Source of the DNA: Candidatus Cloacimonadota bacterium
Lineage (GTDB): Bacteria > Cloacimonadota > Cloacimonadia > Cloacimonadales > JAIOQZ01
Direction of reading: 5' to 3'
Assembly (NCBI GenBank): GCA_021106755.1
Contig: JAIOTM010000370.1
Location: 1-5,602, forward strand
Length of the DNA: 5,602 nt
Made by a program: the position numbers and the translations under genes
Shown: one piece after another, positions 1-5,602 of the stretch
How the letters are laid out: every line of letters starts with the position of its first letter
Position numbering within the stretch: the first letter of the stretch is position 1
The notes under the pieces: generated by a model
Told to the model about the DNA's origin: nothing
What the model saw: the letters and a program-made list of their open reading frames with translations, nothing else
Databases searched by the model: none

Positions 1-148
1 CCACGTTATCGCCCGAAAAAGTACGGATAACTGCCACAACAAACACTAACAACAAAATTTTAACGATTATTCCAGTCCATGTATTTGCTTTGTCGGTGTT
101 TCTTCGCTCCGTGTAGCGTGCTTTAATCAGTTCCAGTATGTTTTTCAT
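1..148 (-). CDS. Small N-terminally anchored membrane protein, unknown function (partial, 3' end outside window)
   Basis: Reading the minus strand from the ATG at 148 gives 49 codons without a stop before the window edge. The protein starts MKNILELIKARYTERR and has a hydrophobic stretch at about residues 24-41 (IIVKILLLVFVVAVI at its core), followed by RTFSGDNV. The first 23 residues are polar and net positive, so by the positive-inside rule the likely topology is N-terminus in the cytoplasm, one membrane helix, and the rest outside. There is no signal-peptidase site pattern that I can defend, so a signal anchor is more likely than a cleaved signal. The start ATG overlaps the aminotransferase TGA as ATGA, and no good Shine-Dalgarno lies just upstream, which suggests translational coupling to the upstream gene. 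That overlap and the membrane-anchor pattern are the evidence that it is real. I do not recognise the family. The full length and any periplasmic domain lie outside the window. Confidence 0.72.
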   Translation of the reverse strand, partial: MKNILELIKARYTERRNTDKANTWTGIIVKILLLVFVVAVIRTFSGDNV

Positions 149-1356
149 TTATTGAGACTTAGCAGTCCTTCTTCAAATCGTTTCAAGCCTTCTGTTATAT
201 TCTCCATGCTTGCTGCATAAGAAAAACGTACATAAACTAAAGCACCAAATGCCTGCCCCGGTACAAGAGCGAGATGATACTTATCCAATAAGTACTCACA
301 CAATTCAACCGTGCTGTTAATCCCCTTCTTGTTATTAAACAGGTAGAAAGAAACGTTAGGCATACAATAAAATGCCCCTTTAGGCATATAGCAGGTGATG
401 TTACGGATTTTGTTGAGACCTTCCACCATATACTTGCGGCGTTTATCGAACTCTATCCGCATATTTTCTACCGATCCATCATCCTGGGTGAGGGCTGCCA
501 CTGCCGCTTTCTGAGCAATAGAACAAACGCTGGAAGATAGATGACTCTGAATCCTCGCGGCACGGGTCATTATCTCTTTCGGTCCGGCAGCGTATCCCAG
601 CCGCCATCCTGTCATTGAGTAAGCCTTGGAAACACCATTAATTACGACTGTTTGTTCCTGCATCTCCGGTGATAGCGAAGCGATAGAGATATGCTCACGA
701 CCATCATAAATCAGTTTCTCGTATATCTCATCCGAAATAATAAGCAGGTTGTGCTTCAGACATACTTCGGCAATACCTTCTAATTGCTCCCTGCGATAGA
801 CTGTACCTGTCGGGTTGTTGGGTGAGTTTAGAATAAGAGCCTTTGGATTACTGCAATTCTGTATCGTGTCTTCCAATTGTTCCGGTTTAATCTTGAAACT
901 GTGTATGTCACGGGATTCGCGGGTTGGCATCAGCACCGGAAACGCGTCAGCCATCTCCACCTGAGAGGTGTAGCTTACCCAATAAGGAGATGGAATCAAT
1001 ACTTCGTCCCGCGGATCACAGATAGTCATCAGTATCTGAAAAATAGAAGCTTTAGCTCCGGGAGAAACCAGAATGTCTTCCGGGTTATAAGTCAGTCCGT
1101 TTTCATTCAGCAATTTCTCACAGATAGCTTCCCGTAGTTCAGGAATACCTTTTGTAGCAGTGTAGCGTGTAAAGTTATCTGTAATTGCCTGATGTCCCGC
1201 GTTCTTGATGTACTCTGGTGTAGAAAAATCCGGTTCTCCAACGCCAAAATTCAAAACATTAACTCCCTGACGCTTCAGATTCATAGCCTTTTCAGCTACC
1301 GAAATGGTTGGTGAAGGCTTTATTGCCCTTGCACGATGAGATATTCTCCAAGTCAT
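145..1356 (-). CDS. aspC: Class I pyridoxal-phosphate aminotransferase, probable aspartate aminotransferase (class Ib)
   Basis: A complete 403-residue cytoplasmic enzyme of fold-type I. It probably moves the amino group between aspartate and 2-oxoglutarate, giving oxaloacetate and glutamate. Family landmarks are all visible: Trp126 in PYW, Asn181 in SPNNPTG, Asp209 and Tyr212 in SDEIYEK, the PLP-binding Lys244 in GVSKAYSMTGWRLGY, Arg252 of that motif, and the substrate carboxylate-binding Arg377 in YVRFSYA. Lys102 in SPGAKASIF sits where class Ib (Thermus-type) aspartate aminotransferases carry the lysine that reads the distal carboxylate, so an acidic substrate is favoured. The ATG is preceded by GAGGTG at 5 bases, and the N-terminus (ISHRARAIKPSPT) lines up with the family start. 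It lies 11 bases after pta and its TGA overlaps the next start. Some class Ib members also use prephenate or are aromatic or alanine aminotransferases, so class is near certain but exact substrate is inferred. The gene symbol is given by analogy. Confidence 0.9.
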   Translation of the reverse strand: MTWRISHRARAIKPSPTISVAEKAMNLKRQGVNVLNFGVGEPDFSTPEYIKNAGHQAITDNFTRYTATKGIPELREAICEKLLNENGLTYNPEDILVSPGAKASIFQILMTICDPRDEVLIPSPYWVSYTSQVEMADAFPVLMPTRESRDIHSFKIKPEQLEDTIQNCSNPKALILNSPNNPTGTVYRREQLEGIAEVCLKHNLLIISDEIYEKLIYDGREHISIASLSPEMQEQTVVINGVSKAYSMTGWRLGYAAGPKEIMTRAARIQSHLSSSVCSIAQKAAVAALTQDDGSVENMRIEFDKRRKYMVEGLNKIRNITCYMPKGAFYCMPNVSFYLFNNKKGINSTVELCEYLLDKYHLALVPGQAFGALVYVRFSYAASMENITEGLKRFEEGLLSLNK

Positions 1357-1360
1357 ACTG

Positions 1361-1367
1361 TCACCTC
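1361..1367 (-). promoter_or_regulatory. Ribosome binding site of the aminotransferase gene
   Basis: The minus strand reads GAGGTGA between the pta TAA and the aminotransferase ATG, with GAGGTG ending 5 bases before the ATG. It makes up most of the 11-base intergenic gap and supports the 1356 start. Confidence 0.8.
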
Positions 1368-2363
1368 TTATCCTTTTACCGACATGAGTAGAACCATGGC
1401 AGTAGTATTTACAATATCGTCTACAGAGCAGCCTCGCGATAAATCGCAGATTGGTGCTGCCAGACCCTGAATAATCGGACCAACAGCCTCTGCTCCGGCT
1501 AACCTTTGCACAGCTTTATATGTAATATTACCTGCTTGTAAATCGGGAAAAATCAAAACATTTGCCTGTCCGGCAACGTTGCTGTCCGGTGCTTTTTTCC
1601 CGGCAATCGCCGGAACTATCGCTGAGTCAAATTGCATTTCACCGTCAAACGCGAAAGTTACTTTACGCTTTTTGAGTTCGTCGCAGGCATCGCGAACTTT
1701 ATCAACAAGTTCGTGATTGGCACTACCTCGTGTTGAGAACGAGAGCATGGCAACTTTCGGCTCTTCCAGCATAAGTTTCTGATATGTTTTTGCTGTGCTT
1801 AAGGCAATATCTGCGAGTTGCATCGCGTCGGGTGCAGGTACAACAGCACAATCAGCAAAGAAATAGACTCGTGGTTTTCCTTCAAACTCAGGAACAATCA
1901 TTATAAAGGTACTGGAAACAGTTTTAAGTCCGATTTCAACACCAACAGTCTGCAAAGCTGCCCGAAGTACTGTCGCGGTTGTGTTTTGCGCACCAGCAAC
2001 CATTCCATTGGCATAACCAAATTTCACTAACATAGCTCCAAAGTAGAGCGAATCTTTCATCAGGGCAGTCGCCTCTTCTAAGGAAACACCTTTGTGTTTG
2101 CGTCTCTGGTACAAATCATCGGCAAATTTATTGAAAGCTTCATGACTTTCCGGCTCAATTATCTGGCACTCAGCTATGTTCACACCTGCTTCCAAAGCTT
2201 GTTGGTTAATCTTAACGGGATTGCCTACTAAGATTACTTTCCCAATTTTCTCGCGGATTATTTGCTCCGTGGCTTTCAGAGTGCGTTTATCGGTTACTTC
2301 GGGTAGCACCACGCAACCATTTAGTTTCGCGGCTGATTCCCTGAATTGCTTGATAATATTCAT
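1368..2363 (-). CDS. pta: Phosphate acetyltransferase (phosphotransacetylase), short single-domain form
   Basis: A complete 331-residue cytoplasmic enzyme that interconverts acetyl-CoA plus phosphate with acetyl-phosphate plus CoA. With acetate kinase this yields ATP from acetyl-CoA or activates acetate; no ackA is in the window. The length matches the short archetype of about 330 residues and lacks the N-terminal regulatory domains of the 700-residue enterobacterial form. Strong family blocks are GKVILVGNP (41-49), FADCAVVPAPDAMQLADIAL (169-188), DGEMQFDSAIVP (240-251), VAGQANVLIFPDLQAGN (263-279), QRLAGAEAVGPIIQGL (286-301) and DLSRGCSVDD (307-316). Ser309, Arg310 and Asp316 fall on the numbering of the catalytic residues of the Methanosarcina enzyme; Arg87 and Arg134 match its CoA/phosphate-site arginines within one position. 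The block AGAQNTTATVLRAAL (123-137) differs from the common AVHTTADT form. The ATG directly follows the glyS TAA. Phosphate butyryltransferase is a less likely alternative. Confidence 0.95.
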   Translation of the reverse strand: MNIIKQFRESAAKLNGCVVLPEVTDKRTLKATEQIIREKIGKVILVGNPVKINQQALEAGVNIAECQIIEPESHEAFNKFADDLYQRRKHKGVSLEEATALMKDSLYFGAMLVKFGYANGMVAGAQNTTATVLRAALQTVGVEIGLKTVSSTFIMIVPEFEGKPRVYFFADCAVVPAPDAMQLADIALSTAKTYQKLMLEEPKVAMLSFSTRGSANHELVDKVRDACDELKKRKVTFAFDGEMQFDSAIVPAIAGKKAPDSNVAGQANVLIFPDLQAGNITYKAVQRLAGAEAVGPIIQGLAAPICDLSRGCSVDDIVNTTAMVLLMSVKG

Positions 2364-4478
2364 TTATTCTCCCTCTACAACTATTTTCGCAATATCGGCA
2401 ACCTGCAAAAACAACTGCCGAATTGAATTCAGCAAGCTGTAACGATTATCCCGCAGGTTAGTATCGTCAGTATTTACGAGTACATCATCAAAAAAAGTAT
2501 CAATTACAGCACCAAACTTCACCAGTTCTATTAGTATAGTAGTGTAATTCTGCTTCTTCAACAATACTTCCACCTCACTATTCAGCTTGAGATAAGCTTT
2601 TAATAACGCTTTCTCGGAAGGTTCGATGAGAAGATTTTCATCAAAAACAGTATAAGTCTTTGTTGCCACGATAATATTTGAAACACGCTTGAACGCCAGA
2701 ACTAACCGGATGAAATCATCCCGCTCGCGAAATTTCTGCAAAGCTTCCGCCCGGCGTACTAAATCGGGAATGTCGCGGACTTCTATGTGAGTAACGCTCT
2801 CAATAACATCATAGGCAATACCGCGTTCTTTCAGGAACCACGCTACCCGTTGTTGAAAATACGCTACAACTTTGTCGCGATTATGGTTTGGCTTTTCGAG
2901 TTTATTTTCGAGAAGAGCAAACGAAAATTCTATCAGTTCCTGTAAATCAATTACCCCATCAAATCCATGTGTCTCTCTCAGTGACTGGATAATCTGCACT
3001 ACTCCATTTGCAGAGCGGCGGATTGAGAACGGATCTTTTGAGCCTGTCGGAATAAGCCCAATTCCCATAATACCGCAAACTGTGTCCAGTTTATCAGCAA
3101 TTGACACTAACGCCCCGGCATAGCTGGATGGTAATGCATCATTTTGTCCTCGCGGCATGTAATGCTCGTATATTGCAGTCGCAACTTCTTCTGTTTCACC
3201 GGATGCGGCAGCGTATTTCGCCCCGATGTATCCCTGCAACTTAGTAAATTCTTTTTCACCGAGCATATTAGTAACAAGATCAGCTTTGCATAATCTGGTT
3301 GCTCTCAGTGCATCGTCATCTGGCTCATCAGGCATTGAGTCTGACACAAAACCAACCGTTTTTTCAATTCTCTCAGTTTTTTCAAGCATTGTACCCAAAT
3401 CTGCCTGAAAAGTTACTTCGCCGAGGGCGGGAACAAAGTCTTCAAACGGTTTGGCAGTGTCCTCTTCATAATAGAATTGAGCGTCTGCGAGACGGGCACG
3501 AACAACTTTTTCGTTTCCGTGGCGAATCAACTCCGAATATTTCGGGTCGCCATTTGAGATAAAAACAAAGTGCGATGTCAGAATTCCATCAGTCGTTTCA
3601 ACAGCAAAATAACGCTGGTGCTGCGTTAATGTAGATGTAATAATCTTCTCAGGCAACTTCAGAAAAGCTTCATTAAAGTCAGCGATAACAGCAGTGGGCG
3701 ATTCGACAATATTCGTTACGACATCAAGCAAACGTTCATCTTCTCTTACCCGCATATTCGTGTCCGAAAAAAGTTTTGCTAACTGTTGCCGGATTTTCTC
3801 TTTCCGCTCATCTCTGTCAACAATCACGCCAACCTTAAAAAGTTGCTCTTCCCAAGTAGCTACTGACTCAATTTCTATTCTTTTCGATAGATACCGAGTG
3901 CTGTAACTCTGTCTGCCACTAATAATTGAAACCGTTTCACAGGGGAGAACCTCGCTATCAAGCAGTGCGATAAGCCAGCGCAAAGGTCTGGCAAAATATG
4001 TATCTTCCCGATTCCACCGCATCGATTTAGGGAACTGGATTTTTCCGGGTAATTCCGCTATTATTTCAGGTAGCAGTTCTTTGGCTGGTTTTCCAGCAAT
4101 CTCTTTGGAAACAGCAATGTAGCGTCCCTTTTCAGTCTCCTTGATAAATAAATCCGAAAGAGACGCTCCCGCTCCGCGTAAAAAACCGCTTCCCGCTTTG
4201 GAAAGTTCTCCATCGGGAGTATAAGCAACTCTTTCTGCGGGGCCGGTTCTCTCTAAAATTTCGTCCTTCTGCCACATCTGTAAATCAGAAATAATAACAG
4301 CGAGTCGGCGGGGAGTAGAATAGGTTTTTATCTTCGAGTAGTCTAATTTAAGCGTTTGCAGTTGATTTTTAAATTCCTGCTCAATAGCTGTAATCGCGGG
4401 GCGAATGTAATCAACCGGAAGTTCTTCCACTCCGAGTTCTAAAAGAAAGTCACTGGTTTGTCTTTTATCAGACAACAC
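2364..4478 (-). CDS. glyS: Glycine--tRNA ligase beta subunit
   Basis: A complete protein of 704 residues (E. coli GlyS is about 690). It is the tRNA-binding chain of the bacterial alpha2beta2 glycyl-tRNA synthetase; the alpha chain (GlyQ) carries glycine and ATP activation. Family blocks in order: FLLELGVEELP (11-21), TPRRLAV (55-61), GPA (79-81), FPKSMRW (149-155), RPLRWL (164-169), VVRARLADAQFYYEED (325-340), the HD-type region with CKADLVTNM (397-405), FTKLQG (411-416), AIYEHYMP (435-442), ADKLDT (461-466) and PTGSKDPFSIRR (477-488), and a C-terminal DALR-like anticodon-binding domain from about 575 to NLRDNRYSLLNSI and LFLQVADIAKIV. Residues 191-197 (SYSTRYL) replace the usual GHRF block. 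The annotated start is GTG at 4478, but it sits only 2 bases after GGAGG. TTG at 4475 (codon 2) has 5-base spacing like the other genes of the operon, so a 703-residue product is plausible. It overlaps nothing and its TAA abuts the pta ATG. Confidence 0.97.
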   Translation of the reverse strand: MLSDKRQTSDFLLELGVEELPVDYIRPAITAIEQEFKNQLQTLKLDYSKIKTYSTPRRLAVIISDLQMWQKDEILERTGPAERVAYTPDGELSKAGSGFLRGAGASLSDLFIKETEKGRYIAVSKEIAGKPAKELLPEIIAELPGKIQFPKSMRWNREDTYFARPLRWLIALLDSEVLPCETVSIISGRQSYSTRYLSKRIEIESVATWEEQLFKVGVIVDRDERKEKIRQQLAKLFSDTNMRVREDERLLDVVTNIVESPTAVIADFNEAFLKLPEKIITSTLTQHQRYFAVETTDGILTSHFVFISNGDPKYSELIRHGNEKVVRARLADAQFYYEEDTAKPFEDFVPALGEVTFQADLGTMLEKTERIEKTVGFVSDSMPDEPDDDALRATRLCKADLVTNMLGEKEFTKLQGYIGAKYAAASGETEEVATAIYEHYMPRGQNDALPSSYAGALVSIADKLDTVCGIMGIGLIPTGSKDPFSIRRSANGVVQIIQSLRETHGFDGVIDLQELIEFSFALLENKLEKPNHNRDKVVAYFQQRVAWFLKERGIAYDVIESVTHIEVRDIPDLVRRAEALQKFRERDDFIRLVLAFKRVSNIIVATKTYTVFDENLLIEPSEKALLKAYLKLNSEVEVLLKKQNYTTILIELVKFGAVIDTFFDDVLVNTDDTNLRDNRYSLLNSIRQLFLQVADIAKIVVEGE
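2369..2375 (-). promoter_or_regulatory. Ribosome binding site of pta, inside the end of glyS
   Basis: The minus strand reads GAGGGAG followed by 5 bases and the pta ATG. The site lies within the last glyS codons (the VEGE tail), so ribosomes finishing glyS pass over the pta initiation site, consistent with coupled translation. Confidence 0.75.
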
Positions 4479-4702
4479 ATCCTCCGTGGCTTTTAGTTTT
4501 TAACCCATTTTGTACAATAGGTTTAATAATAAATGCACTAAGAAAAACGGAAAGAAGATTCTGTCTATCAGTTTTTTAGAAAGAAAGGGGACGTATATTT
4601 TTTTTGAATGATATTATCTTGAATCAGGCTACCAATTATGGGCAATTTGATTGCAAAAGTAATGGAGAAAATGGTGTACAGGCCTTGCCATAACGCAATT
4701 TA
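4479..4702. other. Non-coding gap between the methyltransferase gene and glyS; probable glyS operon promoter region
   Basis: These 224 bases hold no convincing gene on either strand. Because the operon begins with glyS, its promoter should lie here. The best minus-strand match I see is a weak one: TTACTT at 4662-4657 and CATAAT at 4640-4635 with a 16-base spacer, which would leave a leader of about 150 bases. Other contents are two TGTACA palindromes (4511-4516, within TTGTACAA, and 4675-4680), an 8-T run on the plus strand at 4598-4605, and a weak GCAAT/ATTGC inverted repeat near 4645. I saw no hairpin followed by a T-tract on the minus strand, so no intrinsic terminator for the methyltransferase gene is evident and read-through into glyS cannot be excluded. 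T-box landmarks are absent. Confidence 0.5.
4481..4485 (-). promoter_or_regulatory. Ribosome binding site of glyS; decides between GTG and TTG starts
   Basis: The minus strand reads ACGGAGG, then ATGTGTTGTC. GGAGG lies 0 bases from an out-of-frame ATG (4480-4478, which reaches a stop after 13 codons), 2 bases from the in-frame GTG at 4478, and 5 bases from the in-frame TTG at 4475. The pta and aminotransferase genes both use 5-base spacing, which favours TTG. The difference is a single residue and does not affect any domain. Confidence 0.7.
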
Positions 4703-5602
4703 CTATGTGTTTTCACTTTCAATCATTATCTCGTCACCCACAATATTCCTAATCTTGATTTTGAATTTATTAGTATCAAGAAAATATACACCCTTTATTT
4801 TTTCTTTTATCCCTGCTTTATCTTCTAAATCAGGATTGCTTATCCATACTTTGGTGAGAGTTGTGTCAAATTGTACAGCTTCAATTAGCTCTAAGCCATT
4901 ATTGCTGATTTTTACTGCTTGACTCAAGTCTTGATCAATAGTACCTGTTTTAGTTTTTTTGGCATTGTAATCATCAATTTTGTTTTTCAGATATGAACTA
5001 TAAAATTTCTTTATTTCCACTTTATATTTACTTCCTTTTTTTGAAACCACAATATCAGCGTTATCAGGAGTAAACAAAGCATCCCGTTTTTCTCCAAGCA
5101 AATTATCCAACGAAATAAGTTTTACACGAAGTTCTGTTTTGGCGGTTCTGTTCAGTTGTTTGTTTAGATAATTCTGACTAACGTCTATCTCTTTATGAGC
5201 ATAGATAATAAGAATTTCATTAGCTTTGCCGGTAGTAGCTTCAAGCTTATAAATTTCTTCAAGATAAACATCAAGTAGCTCTTTTGTTAGTTTATCGTGT
5301 ATGCCTGAGAATTTTACAGGTGTGAACGAGCCATTTGGCTGTGCAACACCACCATCCCAGAAATCATTTAGCCCTAAGTCTGTTCGTGGCTTAAAGCCAT
5401 CAATAATACTGAATATTTTTGCTGTCGTTTGAGCAGGATTTCTGAAAAGACGTAAACCATCATGGATTTTTAATACATCAAAATCTGTTCCAGCTTTTAC
5501 AAGCCGGTCTCTCGTTGTTTGAATTGCGTTCAGACCAATATCACAGGCAATGAATTTGCGGTTTAAGTCATTAGCTACTTTTGCGGTTGTGCCTGAACCT
5601 GA
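4703..5602 (-). CDS. DNA methyltransferase, beta-class N6-adenine/N4-cytosine type (type III Mod-like), C-terminal part
   Basis: The minus strand is open from the window edge to tandem stops (TAG at 4705-4703, then TAA), giving 299 residues; the N-terminal part lies outside the window. The first visible residues, SGSGTTAKVAND, are the S-adenosylmethionine-binding motif I (usual form F-x-GSGTT). They are followed by NRKFIACDIGLNAIQTTRDRL, typical of the N6_N4 methyltransferase family. Motif I near the C-terminal side means that the catalytic DPPY motif should be upstream, as in beta-class enzymes and type III Mod subunits. About 260 residues follow: an all-alpha/beta stretch with FWDGG (81-85), RDALFTPDNADIVV (173-186), KVEIKKFYSSYLKNKID (about 193-209), GLELIEAVQFD and a terminal strand-rich KFKIKIRNIVGDEIMIE. 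This tail probably contributes to target recognition or partner binding (inference). A shorter reading starting near 5110 would be an internal fragment, not a gene. Codons are AT-rich compared with glyS and pta, which hints at acquired DNA. Target base and site cannot be read from here. Confidence 0.85.
   Translation of the reverse strand, partial: SGSGTTAKVANDLNRKFIACDIGLNAIQTTRDRLVKAGTDFDVLKIHDGLRLFRNPAQTTAKIFSIIDGFKPRTDLGLNDFWDGGVAQPNGSFTPVKFSGIHDKLTKELLDVYLEEIYKLEATTGKANEILIIYAHKEIDVSQNYLNKQLNRTAKTELRVKLISLDNLLGEKRDALFTPDNADIVVSKKGSKYKVEIKKFYSSYLKNKIDDYNAKKTKTGTIDQDLSQAVKISNNGLELIEAVQFDTTLTKVWISNPDLEDKAGIKEKIKGVYFLDTNKFKIKIRNIVGDEIMIESENT

Noticed and set aside
877..1137. Plus-strand 86-codon reading inside the aminotransferase gene
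   Set aside because: It is fully antisense to a strongly conserved gene, with no recognisable motif or ribosome binding site.
2872..3906. Several plus-strand readings of 60-87 codons inside glyS
   Set aside because: All are antisense shadows of well-conserved glyS sequence and overlap one another in different frames.
4595..4640. Intrinsic terminator at the plus-strand T run 4598-4605
   Set aside because: No GC-rich stem precedes the T run on the plus strand, and for the minus-strand genes the run is A rather than T.
4479..4702. A T-box or glycine riboswitch leader upstream of glyS
   Set aside because: The conserved T-box sequence (AGGGTGGNACCGCG type) and a terminator hairpin with T-tract are absent, and no glycine-riboswitch core is seen.
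4638..4922. Plus-strand 94-codon reading with a hydrophobic, membrane-like sequence
   Set aside because: It is mostly antisense to the methyltransferase tail, has no Shine-Dalgarno, and its hydrophobicity is what the complement of Lys/Asp/Glu-rich codons produces.
4703..5110. A free-standing 135-residue gene starting with TTG at 5110
   Set aside because: The frame stays open from 5110 to the window edge and encodes methyltransferase motif I upstream, so this is an internal start within a larger gene.

Overview
The window is bacterial and coded almost entirely on the minus strand. Read in the direction of transcription, from high to low coordinates, it holds five genes. First is the C-terminal 299 residues of a DNA methyltransferase cut by the window edge (4703-5602). 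A 224-base non-coding gap follows (4479-4702). Then comes a tight run of four genes: glyS, glycyl-tRNA synthetase beta chain (2364-4478); pta, phosphate acetyltransferase (1368-2363); a class I PLP aminotransferase of the aspartate type (145-1356); and the first 49 residues of a small single-pass membrane protein that runs off the other edge (1-148).

The last four genes look like one operon. The glyS stop codon abuts the pta start codon. The pta-aminotransferase gap is 11 bases and is filled by a Shine-Dalgarno sequence. The aminotransferase stop overlaps the membrane-protein start as ATGA. No hairpin-plus-T-tract terminator was seen between any of them. The three complete genes cover tRNA charging with glycine, acetyl-CoA/acetyl-phosphate interconversion, and aspartate/oxaloacetate or related transamination. 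They share no single pathway, so the grouping looks like growth-linked central metabolism rather than a dedicated biosynthetic cluster.

A separate beta-chain gene shows that the organism uses the bacterial two-subunit (alpha2beta2) glycyl-tRNA synthetase, but glyQ (alpha) is not in the roughly 1.1 kb upstream of glyS, where it often lies. That place is taken by the methyltransferase, whose coding sequence is visibly more AT-rich than the housekeeping genes: 12 G+C of 60 bases at 4981-5040 and 21 of 60 at 5101-5160, against 25 of 60 at 1621-1680. The simplest reading is a housekeeping operon beside an accessory restriction-modification or solitary-methyltransferase locus. The exact phylum cannot be fixed from this sequence. 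Shine-Dalgarno use and moderate G+C fit many Gram-negative lineages.

No tRNA, rRNA, CRISPR array, insertion sequence or clear riboswitch was seen. No wholly new system is evident. The points most worth following are the methyltransferase locus beyond the right edge, the missing glyQ, the unusual operon membership, and the uncharacterised membrane protein at the left edge.
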